The notes below the pieces were generated by a model that did no database searches, was not told where the DNA came from, and was given only the letters and a program-made list of their open reading frames with translations. 64,000 nucleotides of DNA from Bdellovibrionales bacterium (GTDB lineage: Bacteria > Bdellovibrionota > Bdellovibrionia > Bdellovibrionales > JAMPXM01): the NCBI GenBank assembly GCA_005808505.1, contig SYLX01000208.1, forward strand, positions 36,190 to 100,189, read 5' to 3'. This document shows positions 1 through 8,863 of this stretch, in pieces. The position numbers and the translations under genes were made by a program. Numbering within the stretch: the first letter of the stretch is position 1; every line of letters starts with the position of its first letter.

Positions 1-585
1 AGTTATAAAAACAGGTATTTTGGCTTTCGCTCCCAAGACGGCACATTCATCGACTTAGCCGCCTTGAGTTCAGGGGCGGCGGCAAGCTCGTACATAGTGA
101 AGCCGAATGGTGTTGTCGATGGAGCTGGAAAAGTCTTTGTCTCCTATCCGGATCCAAGCGATCCTGCCAACAGCTTAAGAAACGTCGATGACGTCACGCT
201 AATCGATGAGCAAGTTTATTTTGTGGCCGGAGTTAGCGACTCAACAAAGATTGGGGTCGTTACCCCTTCGGCCACGAAATTTGAATTCAAAACGATCTGT
301 CCGCTGGGAAAGGCAGGATGGGCGCAATCAAACTCGGGTCTCGCCGTCGCGGCATGGAGTGAGCCTTTGGTTGCGATGCCTGGCGACCCGATTTCGGGAA
401 CTCGGTACGCGAAGTTCTTTATCAAGAGCGATTCAGGGGATTTACTCACAACATTTGTGGTTTCAGATGGTGTCTCAAACTTCGAATGTTACACGTTCAA
501 GGATCCGCTGCTCCAGCAAATCGAATATCGGCGAACGATGGGATTCGATCGATCTGTTCCCGAGAAGATCTACTTCCTCTACTAG
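1..585 (+). CDS. Hypothetical protein, 3' part only
   Basis: The frame is open from base 1 to a TAG at 583-585, giving 194 codons with the start outside the window. A TTG at 64 could be read as a start, but the frame continues upstream of it without a stop, so this is most likely the C-terminal part of a longer gene. The visible part is rich in Ser, Thr, Val and aromatic residues and has two well-separated cysteines, as in an exported beta-rich protein. I recognise no family. It is followed by an NGGRPF-ending secreted protein on the same strand. Confidence 0.6.
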   Translation, partial: SYKNRYFGFRSQDGTFIDLAALSSGAAASSYIVKPNGVVDGAGKVFVSYPDPSDPANSLRNVDDVTLIDEQVYFVAGVSDSTKIGVVTPSATKFEFKTICPLGKAGWAQSNSGLAVAAWSEPLVAMPGDPISGTRYAKFFIKSDSGDLLTTFVVSDGVSNFECYTFKDPLLQQIEYRRTMGFDRSVPEKIYFLY

Positions 586-647
586 ATTAAGGCTCGGCAC
601 TCATGGTTCGTTTTGAGACTAAATAGGTAAAGCTCTTGCATCTCAGG

Positions 648-653
648 TATAAT
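648..653 (+). promoter_or_regulatory. Possible -10 element TATAAT
   Basis: A perfect TATAAT lies 20 bases before the preferred ATG at 673. No convincing -35 box sits 16-18 bases upstream. If it is a real -10, transcription would start near 660. The upstream ATG at 652 would then be excluded and the start at 673 favoured. The support is a single hexamer, so confidence is low. Confidence 0.25.
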
Positions 654-672
654 GATCAGGATGGGGGGAAGA

Positions 673-1326
673 ATGGCAATCTCTAAGTCGTTATCCACGT
701 GCACGCTCGCGCTCGCTGCAACTTTAACTTTTGCTCCACTCAAAATCAGTGGGGCCGAGCAAGCTGCCACCGGAAGAACGATGTTCACAACCCTCATCAA
801 GGGCCGAGCAGAAAAGTCGATCCCAGGTAAGGGTGCTGAGTCCAGCGTCCATCGGATTTCAATAAGCTTGAAAAATATAAGCGGGATTCCGCAGACCGTA
901 CGTATCACGTTGACCGATCTCTATATGCAGAATGAAATTCAATATGAATCAGAGGCAGTCGCTGCCGTAGAAAACACTAGTTGGGACCTTAACTTGCTCT
1001 ACAAGGATTGGCGGATGAAAGGAAAAGAGATCCCAAACATCACGGAACAATTCGACATTCCGGCCTACGGTGCCTACGACTACGTAATGTCAATCAAGTG
1101 TGATTTTACAAACGCCTTCAACTGCCACCTTGGCGAACCTCATGTGACACCTAATGGTAAGGCTACGGCAATTAACCTTGTTACGAGAGTAGCTGCAAAA
1201 ATCGACGTTCTCCAAGACCGCGGTGCAATCCTTGCTGATTTCAATTCCCAGGTGATAGTGGCCGGAAAGGATGGATGGATTTCTACAAAAGACGCGAGAC
1301 CCGTCAACGGAGGCCGACCGTTCTAA
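673..1326 (+). CDS. Secreted protein of unknown function, NGGRPF C-terminus
   Basis: I chose the third ATG (673) because a purine run, GGGGGGAAGA, sits directly before it and a normal signal peptide follows (Ala-rich core ending near SGA). Upstream in-frame ATGs at 652 and 661 are possible. The mature protein of about 190 residues has two cysteines (CDFTNAFNC). A beta-rich middle contains RISISLKN and QTVRITLTDLY, and the last residues are VNGGRPF. The protein at 29300-30028 shares the layout: QTVRI, then DRGA(I/V)L, then NGGRPF at the very end. They are therefore paralogues of one unnamed exported family. Function is unknown; the conserved tail could be a sorting or assembly signal. Confidence 0.8.
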   Translation: MAISKSLSTCTLALAATLTFAPLKISGAEQAATGRTMFTTLIKGRAEKSIPGKGAESSVHRISISLKNISGIPQTVRITLTDLYMQNEIQYESEAVAAVENTSWDLNLLYKDWRMKGKEIPNITEQFDIPAYGAYDYVMSIKCDFTNAFNCHLGEPHVTPNGKATAINLVTRVAAKIDVLQDRGAILADFNSQVIVAGKDGWISTKDARPVNGGRPF

Positions 1327-1736
1327 CTCGAGGAACAACACGGCCGATCACCGAAGTAGGCCTCAGCCATTGAGGCCGGAACGGACTCCAATCTTTATCC
1401 TTCTCCTACAAGTCGACTAGCTCGGACCTCTTAGTCAAATCCATTAAAAAATGTTTATTCTTCCGATCCTTTAAACCTCCTTTTAACGTTGTCGTTGTGT
1501 ACGGAGGGCTTGGGGTGAGTTGAAAGCGATCCGCTTACGGTGATCGATCAAGGTGTGAGTTGTCCAGGACCTAGGTAGGGATGTTCATCGTTCCCTAATT
1601 CTTGATCCGCCGAAAAAGGCTGAATGCCGTGAGTCTCAAATAAAAATCCATCTTCGGACAGTCAGAACAAAATATTCTGCCATACCGCTGGCCTAGATTT
1701 CTGCCGATGAGTTAGTACTTTAAAAGGCTGAATTCA
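1327..1736. other. Intergenic region with one hairpin
   Basis: This stretch of 410 bases holds no credible gene. At 1359-1377 a 7-bp perfect stem (GGCCTCA/TGAGGCC, 5-nt loop) lies 33 bases after the preceding stop. It could end transcription, but there is no T-run, so a Rho-independent terminator is not established. The remainder presumably carries the promoter of the lemA-like gene; I could not identify a convincing one. Confidence 0.4.
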
Positions 1737-2327
1737 ATGGCATTGGCATTTCTTGTAACCGGAACTTTTTCTTTATTTTTCTTCGGTTCCATCGGCCTGC
1801 TCCTGCTTCGCATGTACAATGCGCTCGTCGAGAACCGGAATCGCGCCGAGCTAGCGTGGTCAAATATTGATGTAGCTCTCAAGCAGCGATTCGATGAAAT
1901 CCCTCAGCTTATTAAAGTTATTGAACACTACGTCCAGTACGAAAAAAACATTATCTCCGAACTTCTTCGGGCAAGATCGAATTACGGTTTAGCGGGTTCC
2001 ATCAACGACAAGATCGAAGCGGCAAAACTTCTATCGATCGCCTTCGATGGTGCTATGGCGATTGGTGAAGCGTATCCGGATCTCAAATCAAGTGAGCATT
2101 TTAGCCAGCTGCAATCACGAATCTCAAACCTCGAAGCGCGGATCGCAGATCGACGAGAAACCTACAACGAATCTGTAGCGATCTATAACACCCGGATCGC
2201 TCAATTTCCGGAGATCATCTTCGCGAGACTCTTTACGTATGAACCCCTCGTTCTATTTGATGTTGCCGAAATCGAAAAGGAGCGAGCGCATCTGCGTGGC
2301 TCGATAGAGCGAGACGACGTGGCATGA
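1737..2327 (+). CDS. LemA family protein
   Basis: The protein has 196 residues, the usual LemA length. An N-terminal membrane segment (about residues 3-24) is followed by the family signature: YNALVENRNRAELAWSNIDV, then a long helical bundle. Near the C-terminus YNTRIAQFPEIIFA matches the LemA end (YN..I..FP). LemA proteins are membrane-anchored with a helical domain; their molecular role is not settled. The start has AAAAGG about nine bases upstream. The stop overlaps the start of the next gene by four bases (ATGA), so the two are translationally coupled. LemA genes are often beside genes with a GIDE-type domain, as seems true here. Confidence 0.92.
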   Translation: MALAFLVTGTFSLFFFGSIGLLLLRMYNALVENRNRAELAWSNIDVALKQRFDEIPQLIKVIEHYVQYEKNIISELLRARSNYGLAGSINDKIEAAKLLSIAFDGAMAIGEAYPDLKSSEHFSQLQSRISNLEARIADRRETYNESVAIYNTRIAQFPEIIFARLFTYEPLVLFDVAEIEKERAHLRGSIERDDVA

Positions 2328-4609
2328 AGAGTGTCATTCAGCTATACGTCATCCTAACGATTTTTTTGTTCTCCCGTGGTGCATGGAATCTCTTTAGGGC
2401 GCACTCGCGAATCAATCAGAGACGGAAGATTTCTGATACGCCGCGAGCGAAGACGGCAACTGCCGCGGCAGGGTCCGTCGAGTTCGAAGGCTTTGCGTGG
2501 CCAATCGCAGCGCCAGCGATCACCATCCACGGTTTTCGAGCCGTCTATCATGAGTTCGATCTCGAGGAACTTGTTGGATCCGGCAAAACTCGAAGGTGGG
2601 TACGTGTTTATTCGAAGAGAACGAGTGACAGTTTCTATTTTCTCGACGGGACCGGGCTGGTTGAGATCAAGCCGAAGGACGCGGAGCTTGGTCTGATTTC
2701 GAGCGGCAAAACGTCCTGGACATCACTTGATGAAGTCACAAAAGACCGAGTATTGAACGAAATCATCACGAACAGGGTAGATCGGTTTCCGCCAACAAAG
2801 CTCATGTTCGGCCTGACGACAGGAACTTTCCGCGTGAGCGAACGCAATATTCTGGTTGGCTCGCCACTCTACGTGCGCGGCAAGCTTGCGCGATGGTCGG
2901 AACCGGTTTTGATTTCCGATATCGCACTTGCCACGTTTTCGAGCCATGCCCTCGATTTTGGAATCGGCAAAGTTAGAAACCTCGATCGTTTAATTGATCG
3001 GGATCGAGATGGAAAAGTCTCTCGCGAAGAGGCGATCAAAGGTTACAGTGCTGTTGCAACCCTGGCTACTCAGAACAGCACGCCGGCGCTAGGCTTCGAC
3101 GCCAAAAATCTGGTTTGTTTTGGTTCCTTGGAAAAAAAGGACCAAGAGCTTTTTATCGCGGACTCCCATGAGAAAAACCTTCTAGAGTCAGTTTCCGACG
3201 GAAATGCCAGGGCGGTCTTCTGGGGATCTGCGCAGCTAACCGTAAGTGTGTTGATGGTTTTGACTTTCTTCTTCACGAACATCGCAGTTGAATTGGTGAG
3301 AGATGCGGCGAGAGCATTACGCGGAGAAAAAAGCGTAGCGATGCTCGATGAAGAGCGTCGGATAAAGGATCAAGAACTCCGCCAAAGTATTCAGTCGCAC
3401 AGTGATTGTAAGAAAAGTCCCGACCACTGTCGTCTCATCGCTTACGAGTTTTTAGGTACGACGAATCGAAATCCACAAGCTGCTCTTGCCTATTTGCACG
3501 CTTCGTGTGAGCTCGGGAACGGTGATGCCTGTCGATATATCGCGTTCGCGGCGGATACACTTGGTGTCTCTCATGATCTCGCTAGGGCCTATCTTTGGAC
3601 CGGCTGCAGTAGTGGTCAGCCCGATTCGTGCGAGGAATGGTTCTCGAAGTCGCGAGCGCAAGAAACTCCTGCCGACTTGCAACGTCTGAAGTCGCTGCCG
3701 CCTGACTTAAAGACAATCTTGGCGATCCGCTCACTTTTAGTGGATGGTGAAAAGTTCAATCTTGAGCTTTTCATCTCCGCCTGCAGCTCAGGTTCGAGTC
3801 GAGCTTGTGAAGAGATGCAGCGTAAGATGCGTGCGCAGGTTTCGCCTCCAGACCCAGTCTTTAACGGCGGTATGTCGAAAAAGATCTCGAGGGCGCACTT
3901 TGAAAAAAAGCTTTGCGATTATCATACGAAACGACACCAGCAAGCAGACTTAACGGCGAATTTTGTAGAAGGCGAGTGCGACGGTTACTTCATCAGCGGA
4001 TTCTGGGGCACATCCGCCGGGATCGAGAATGGTGCGTACATGACTCTGACCGGGCCCGGCCCCTTGAAATGCGATCACAAAACGATCGGATCGCTCATGG
4101 GTGAGGCTTGCGCCGAAGGAACACCACCGGCCGAATTCCTTTTAGTTGGAAAAAATCAGCAAACTCTCCTGCTCGTTGGAACTCCACCGGACTTTAAATT
4201 CAACGAAACTGTTTCAGTTAGCGAAAGTGATCTTGAGCCCCCGAGAGTGTCTTCAAGCCAACAATCGCCTGATCTCTGTCCCACGCAAGGCTCAGCGCAA
4301 CCTCACGGCGTCAATCTCAAGGAGATCGGGAAAGAGCTAATAATAGGCGATGAGCTGCTGCGACCAATGTCGGTTTCGCAGAGTAGGGTCGGATCTGGGT
4401 TTCAACTCGTTTATCTACGTAAGAATTCGCCACTGACTCGGCTTGGTTTCGAAGCACGCGACATTATCTTCGGTATCAACGGCAAGAGGATTTCGAACCG
4501 CGAACAGCTCTTTGAGTTTGCAGCTGCGCTCGTAGAGGGGGCTCCGAGCTGCTTGCGATGGAAAAAAGGGACAGGAGAAATCTATCAGCGAGATTTCTCA
4601 ACGATGTAG
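2324..4609 (+). CDS. Membrane protein with GIDE-like, EF-hand, Sel1-like and PDZ regions
   Basis: A 761-residue LemA partner. It has an N-terminal membrane segment (about 6-18), then a domain of about 50-210 that resembles the GIDE region of LemA-linked proteins (moderate certainty). A perfect EF-hand loop follows, D225-x-D227-x-D229-G-K-V-S-x-x-E236. A second membrane helix lies at about 300-322. Residues 360-500 form a Cys-rich stretch with Sel1-like Ala/Gly helices (C..GNGDAC, C..GQPDSC, C..GSSRAC). The last ~90 residues look like a PDZ domain (SPLTRLGFEARDIIFGINGK). The EF-hand suggests calcium binding between the two membrane segments. I know of no named protein with this whole order. 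It overlaps the lemA-like gene by four bases, so the products probably work together at the membrane. Confidence 0.8.
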   Translation: MKSVIQLYVILTIFLFSRGAWNLFRAHSRINQRRKISDTPRAKTATAAAGSVEFEGFAWPIAAPAITIHGFRAVYHEFDLEELVGSGKTRRWVRVYSKRTSDSFYFLDGTGLVEIKPKDAELGLISSGKTSWTSLDEVTKDRVLNEIITNRVDRFPPTKLMFGLTTGTFRVSERNILVGSPLYVRGKLARWSEPVLISDIALATFSSHALDFGIGKVRNLDRLIDRDRDGKVSREEAIKGYSAVATLATQNSTPALGFDAKNLVCFGSLEKKDQELFIADSHEKNLLESVSDGNARAVFWGSAQLTVSVLMVLTFFFTNIAVELVRDAARALRGEKSVAMLDEERRIKDQELRQSIQSHSDCKKSPDHCRLIAYEFLGTTNRNPQAALAYLHASCELGNGDACRYIAFAADTLGVSHDLARAYLWTGCSSGQPDSCEEWFSKSRAQETPADLQRLKSLPPDLKTILAIRSLLVDGEKFNLELFISACSSGSSRACEEMQRKMRAQVSPPDPVFNGGMSKKISRAHFEKKLCDYHTKRHQQADLTANFVEGECDGYFISGFWGTSAGIENGAYMTLTGPGPLKCDHKTIGSLMGEACAEGTPPAEFLLVGKNQQTLLLVGTPPDFKFNETVSVSESDLEPPRVSSSQQSPDLCPTQGSAQPHGVNLKEIGKELIIGDELLRPMSVSQSRVGSGFQLVYLRKNSPLTRLGFEARDIIFGINGKRISNREQLFEFAAALVEGAPSCLRWKKGTGEIYQRDFSTM

Positions 4610-4687
4610 GCCAATGGTAATCAATTTCTCAATCGCCGGCCTCATTCTTCTCGGCGAGTTCAACTTGTCTCGCGCCGATGTATTTAC

Positions 4688-4847
4688 TTAATAGGCCAGC
4701 AATTCAAATTCTTCCGAAAACGTCACGTGGATGTCGTTCAGCAAAATGGTCTGAAACTGAATCGGCTTATAAATCCCTGCGCCGATCAAATGGCCCGTAA
4801 AGCTGACTTTTTGTTCTGTCGTTTTAAATGTCACCGAAACGGACATC
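4688..4847 (-). pseudogene. Possible frameshifted remnant of a small gene
   Basis: Read on the minus strand, an ATG at 4845-4847 opens a short frame (SVSVTFKTTEQKVSF) that soon stops. A second frame, ending at TAA 4688-4690, continues plausibly (HLIGAGIYKPIQFQTILLND). The two would join if one A were removed from the AAAA run at 4799-4802. The combined 52-residue product alternates like a beta-rich protein. It matches no family I know. This could be a decayed gene, a sequencing error or chance; the open frames are too short to decide. Confidence 0.2.
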
Positions 4848-5128
4848 GCTCGAAGAGCTTTGAGAGCTCAAATTTGTTCGCTGCGAAGATGAGTTAGTCG
4901 TTCCAAAGGTCGACTGGAACAAGGCTTCGCGACGGCTAAACTTCGCTCTAACGGCCGTGAAAGCTATCAGACCGCTTCTTGATTGAGGGCGTGTTTGAAT
5001 GTCGAGGACTTAGCGCGGTAAGGGCATCAGCCTCATCGCTTTTCTTGGTGGTAAAGAGCTTGGCATATCGAATGCATGAAATTGGGTGCAAAATCTGCGA
5101 TTGCTCGAATTGTAGGAGGCTCATTCGT

Positions 5129-5530
5129 ATGAAGGTCTTTTTCGCATGCATGTTTTTTATATCTTCGATGTCATCAGCTTACGCTGCTTCCCAGCGATTC
5201 ATCGTTTGCGAAAACACTCTAGGTGCGAAACTTGTTGTGCAACAACATACCATTCCGGATCCAAATCCAACAATTGGAACACTGACTTACAATTACGTAG
5301 TGTCGAACAGTCTAATGGATCAAGGAATTGCGAATGCCTACAACGTTGCGCTCGTTGGTAAAGTTAACTGGGAAAATCTGACGTTCGCCGAATCATCGCC
5401 CTACGGAGAATCTGGCTATCTCAGAACCGAGGAAGATGGGAAAATGCGTTTTGTACTCATCTCGCAACAGTACAAAAAAACGGGCGATTACCTGTTTCAA
5501 GCAAACGAATGTAAGCAGGTTAGTCCCTGA
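5129..5530 (+). CDS. Small secreted protein, unknown
   Basis: The start at 5129 has AGGAGG nine bases upstream and opens a clear signal peptide (MKVFFACMFFISSMSSAYA, cleavage before ASQ). An upstream in-frame start at 4979 would add 50 residues that do not fit a secreted protein. The mature part of about 114 residues has two cysteines, one near each end (FIVCENT and NECKQ), which could form a disulfide. The body is beta-rich (TIGTLTYNYVVS). It is followed by about 270 non-coding bases. Family and function are unknown. Confidence 0.8.
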   Translation: MKVFFACMFFISSMSSAYAASQRFIVCENTLGAKLVVQQHTIPDPNPTIGTLTYNYVVSNSLMDQGIANAYNVALVGKVNWENLTFAESSPYGESGYLRTEEDGKMRFVLISQQYKKTGDYLFQANECKQVSP

Positions 5531-5706
5531 GTAGACCGCTTTGCCTTTGTAGCGGTTCCTTAGAGTTTCTTCGCAACTTATCTGCGGAGAATCATCGCAA
5601 GCCATAGTTACACGTCACGAGAATGTCTGTGCCACGACAGGGAGAGCTTCGAAAAGATCGAAGCGCTATTTACAAAACGCTGATCTATAGCACGTGATAA
5701 GAAAAT

Positions 5707-5728
5707 CGTGCCGGAGAAAACCGGCACG
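5707..5728 (-). terminator. Probable terminator of the downstream minus-strand gene
   Basis: A perfect 8-bp stem (CGTGCCGG/CCGGCACG) encloses a 6-nt loop. Read on the minus strand it is followed by ATTTTC. It lies 72 bases after the stop of the minus-strand gene at 5800-6270, which fits a Rho-independent terminator with a short U-run. The gene at 5129-5530 converges on the same hairpin. Confidence 0.55.
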
Positions 5729-5799
5729 GCGAATGAGTTTTGAACTTCGGAACCTAATTGTGATTTAAGGCCAGTTAACTGATATCAGCCGTCCTGAGT

Positions 5800-6270
5800 T
5801 TAAAGGCTCAAAGTTACTGTTGTGGAGATGTGACCACCCCGAGCGTCGGCTCTGATCGTACCTTTGCGACCTGCGAGAATGTTATCGGCGAACTCACTCT
5901 CCACGATGCTTGTAAATTGGGTCTGTCCGTTCAAAAGAATAGCGGCAGTCGTTTGCAAGTCGGGCGAACCATGCTGATCAACCGATGAGAGCGTGAGCAC
6001 GACGGAGTCTTTTGCTGAGAGTCCGTGAGCAGGTGCAATTTGCACTAAAACGTCGTGCTTCTCAAAAAGGCCTTCTGAGCTGTCGCACTTGTGCTGGCGT
6101 AGAGTCGCATTGATTGCAAGCTCTTGTGCTGAATCGTCCTGTGCATTCGCGATGACGTTTAGCGGACGTGTTTCTTCGACCGTACAAACGGTTTCAAAGC
6201 CAAGACCTGCAAACGCAGAAGGGGCGGAGAACAACGCCAAATAAAGACCTAAAGCAGCGAGTGTTTTCAT
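5800..6270 (-). CDS. Secreted protein, unknown
   Basis: A 156-residue protein with a textbook signal peptide (MKTLAALGLYLALFSAPSAFA) and a good ribosome site (AAGGAAG) in front of the ATG. The mature protein has two cysteines (ETVCTVEE and QHKCDSS) near the N-terminus and then a beta-rich body with conserved-looking turns (LNGQTQF, RADARGGH). It seems to be a single gene with its own terminator at 5707-5728. I do not recognise a family; a small periplasmic or released protein is the safest reading. Confidence 0.8.
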   Translation of the reverse strand: MKTLAALGLYLALFSAPSAFAGLGFETVCTVEETRPLNVIANAQDDSAQELAINATLRQHKCDSSEGLFEKHDVLVQIAPAHGLSAKDSVVLTLSSVDQHGSPDLQTTAAILLNGQTQFTSIVESEFADNILAGRKGTIRADARGGHISTTVTLSL

Positions 6271-6404
6271 TCATACTTCCTTTTTAGAAAATTACGGGTC
6301 AAGAACCACCCGATCGTTATGCCGCACCGGCATCCCGACTTCTACGCAGGAAGTCACAGAAGTTTGATATAGTTTGGTATGAATGGAAAATAGCCCTTGT
6401 TTAC

Positions 6405-6423
6405 GGGAGGTTGTTTACCTCCC
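6405..6423. other. Hairpin in intergenic region
   Basis: GGGAGGT and ACCTCCC form a 7-bp perfect stem with a 5-nt loop, 99 bases beyond the stop of the minus-strand beta-helix gene and upstream of the start of the gene at 5800-6270. It has no clear T-run on either side. It could be a weak terminator for the beta-helix gene or a binding site. Confidence 0.35.
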
Positions 6424-6521
6424 AACCAAGATTTAGATGTCGATTCGCGCAGCCGTCGAAACCAGGAGTCGAGAGTTCGATTGCGAAATCTCTACTCGAA
6501 TTTGTCTCAAGAGTTCTCTAT

Positions 6522-7694
6522 CTATTCCGCTCGCTTCGAGGAACCGACGAACTCGTAGAGGTCACTGCAGTCACTCAGGTCGTCACTCATGTTATTCCGT
6601 ATGTAAGGCAATTGCGCGGCAAGCGGAAAGTGAAAGGATTTAGAATTAGGATCGGAGCTCGATGTACAACCGACCTTAAACGTTAGGTTCTTGCCTCGAC
6701 CGAAGATTCCGGTGCCGGCAAACGATTTGATGATGGCGTGTTTAACCGTGACGTTCTCTGCGTGGGTCATTTCATCACCGTCGAAATGCACAGCGTTGGT
6801 CGTGCCCTTGATGTAAAGTTCGCGCACGATCGCGTTCTTCACGCCGCTCAGTTCTCTCGTTCTGAATCTGATGCCGGTATTCTCAGACATCCCACGCGGG
6901 TTCTCGCGCCTAGGGGCTGTGATGATGGTGATACCTTTCAAGTAAACATCATCATAGCTGATATCGATCGCAGCAGCACTGCGTTCATCGTTGAAGCCAA
7001 TCTCGCTGATGATCAGGTCGCGTGCATCAAAATTTTTATTTCCGCCCATTGGGCGTTTCGTGTCGATTGCATCCATGCCGCTATTGTAGATTTCGACCGA
7101 ACGCAGCCAAAGATTATTCGCGGAGATATCGGTTGATCCTCCGTTTTGAACGCCGATCCCGTAGCCAGGGGCATTCATAATCCGGGTGTTCTCGATTTTT
7201 AGAAATCCGTCGCGCCAGCCATTACCAACACGTATTCCGTGTCCAGATGAAGAACATCCACCGTCACGAAACTGCGAGGTGTCTCGAGTGTTTTTCATCT
7301 CTATGCCCAAACGATCAATTTCTAATCTCATGATATCGAACCCAGAGCTTCGATCGATATTAATGACCGAACCCAAACAGCCATTATCAACGATCGGAGC
7401 TGAGGACAAAATGCTGGTCTGTGAAGAGTGTCCGATAAGTCGAAGGTTCACGACTGCGGAGTTAAGACTGATAGACTTGCGAAGATTATAGATTCCGGCC
7501 GGGAAATAAACTGTCCGATGAGGAAGCTTGCTGGCCGCGGCGATCGCATTCTCAATTTTTTGATCGATTGACGTGCCCGCAAACTTTGTTACGTCGCAGT
7601 TGTGTGCACTGCAAGGAGCTTCTCCGCGAGCAACGGTTGCGGAGACGACTGATGCGGTCAAAGTCAGTAATGTCATGACAGTTAGAGTCTTCAC
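6522..7694 (-). CDS. Secreted right-handed beta-helix (pectate lyase-like) protein
   Basis: The 390-residue product has an N-terminal signal peptide (MKTLTVMTLLTLTASVVSA). Residues about 40-90 match the start of pectate_lyase_3-type beta-helices: IDQKIENAIAAASKLPHR, then VYFPAGIYNLRKSI. A parallel beta-helix follows, with repeats such as IENTRIMNAPGYGIGVQNGG and VEIYNSGMDAIDTK. Several Asp residues lie on the presumed active face, but I cannot assign catalytic residues. Such proteins cleave or bind acidic or branched polysaccharides outside the cell. A second beta-helix protein lies 4 kb away at 11504-13003. It might instead be a non-catalytic adhesin. Confidence 0.8.
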   Translation of the reverse strand: MKTLTVMTLLTLTASVVSATVARGEAPCSAHNCDVTKFAGTSIDQKIENAIAAASKLPHRTVYFPAGIYNLRKSISLNSAVVNLRLIGHSSQTSILSSAPIVDNGCLGSVINIDRSSGFDIMRLEIDRLGIEMKNTRDTSQFRDGGCSSSGHGIRVGNGWRDGFLKIENTRIMNAPGYGIGVQNGGSTDISANNLWLRSVEIYNSGMDAIDTKRPMGGNKNFDARDLIISEIGFNDERSAAAIDISYDDVYLKGITIITAPRRENPRGMSENTGIRFRTRELSGVKNAIVRELYIKGTTNAVHFDGDEMTHAENVTVKHAIIKSFAGTGIFGRGKNLTFKVGCTSSSDPNSKSFHFPLAAQLPYIRNNMSDDLSDCSDLYEFVGSSKRAE

Positions 7695-8096
7695 GAAACC
7701 AACCTCGCAATAAATTGTCTAAAGGATCTTCAGTATAACTTTATTCCCATCTATCTAGCCGCAGATTTGCGGCCTTGAGGCTGGAGTGGCTCAAAGAGAT
7801 ACGACGTCTGACTGCGTCCGTGCTCAACGAAACGAAGAACTCTCTTATTCTGAGCCGCATGGTCTAAACCTATCAAAGGAATTGCTCATTCGCTTATCCG
7901 CGAAAAATGGGCGAAGTCACCGTAGGCTCTAAGCAATCGATTGAAGGAAAGCAGGTGAGTCGAACGAACTTTCTTCGCCGCTCGCCGCTCGCCGTTCCTG
8001 TTCATGCGCTTTGGGCTGAAAACGTAATTCGCAAGGATAAGGTAGCATCATCATAGGTTCCTTTGATTTTCGGTTGCGAGGCCATATGATGTATCC
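7695..8096. other. Divergent intergenic region
   Basis: These 402 bases separate two divergently read genes and must hold both promoters. I see no open frame with a start and ribosome site, and no strong palindrome. The only oddity is a short direct repeat of GCCGCTC around 7978-7995 (CGCTCGCCGCTCGCCG). No -35/-10 pair is convincing. Confidence 0.4.
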
Positions 8097-8825
8097 ATGA
8101 CCATTTTCAATGCCTTGCTATCAATTGCCATTTTGATCCTACATCCATCAGCGCAAGCCTGCGTGCCTCCGCCTGCGACTGAAAAGGAGTCACTCAGCGA
8201 TTTGTATGCTAGTCATGACAACATAGTTGTTGCAGAGGCAGTGAAGAAGTTTCCCGATAGTCGAGTTGAGCTCCGGATCATTCACAAGTTCAAAGGAAAT
8301 TGGTCGGGAGAAAAAGTGGTTCTCGGCTCAAACGGTATGAACTGCAATTTCAGCTTTGAAGAAGGGGGTACGTATTTAGTGTACTCTTCAGGTAAATCTC
8401 CTACCCCTGATGTAACTTCATTTACCGGCACAACATATATCGGTAGAGCTCTTGATCATTTGCAATGGCTTACAACAAAGCAAGGCGCTGAGACCAAACT
8501 TTCGCTTCGGGAGGCTCAGTCAAAGTCGGAGGCTTGGCAACGCGAGCAGTGCTGGCCCGCGACTACGCCGGAAGATGAGACATGCTCGAACTGCCGGGAT
8601 GCATACGGGATCGACCCAAAGTCACCCGTGTGTCAAAAGTGTATCAGAGATCGTGATCCCGAGACTAACGCGAGTAAGACCAGCACAGAGAAATACTATA
8701 GCTGTCAGGTCCGGGTGCACGGATGTGACAATATCCAGAACAAGAAGCGAAGGCTTGCTTGCGATAAAACAACTCGCAATGAATTCTCGAAGCTTCTCGG
8801 TTTAAGTTGGCTTTACGTCAGGTAA
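8097..8825 (+). CDS. Secreted protein with TIMP/NTR-like N-terminal domain
   Basis: Signal peptide (residues 1-22) leads directly to Cys in SAQACVPPP, as in bacterial TIMP/netrin-like domains that start with Cys at the mature N-terminus. The pattern continues with a strand pair, HKFKGNW, a central cysteine (MNCNFSFEEGGTYLVY) and a final helix (LDHLQWL), ending near residue 125. The C-terminal ~115 residues are Cys-rich (CSNCRDAYG, CQKCIRD and four later cysteines), suggesting a small disulfide- or metal-stabilised domain. In animals the fold inhibits metalloproteases. In bacteria the role is unknown, so inhibition here is only a guess. Confidence 0.7.
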   Translation: MTIFNALLSIAILILHPSAQACVPPPATEKESLSDLYASHDNIVVAEAVKKFPDSRVELRIIHKFKGNWSGEKVVLGSNGMNCNFSFEEGGTYLVYSSGKSPTPDVTSFTGTTYIGRALDHLQWLTTKQGAETKLSLREAQSKSEAWQREQCWPATTPEDETCSNCRDAYGIDPKSPVCQKCIRDRDPETNASKTSTEKYYSCQVRVHGCDNIQNKKRRLACDKTTRNEFSKLLGLSWLYVR

Positions 8826-8863
8826 GTTCAATGTTCGAGCCGATCGAGTCGCTAGGTCTTCGC

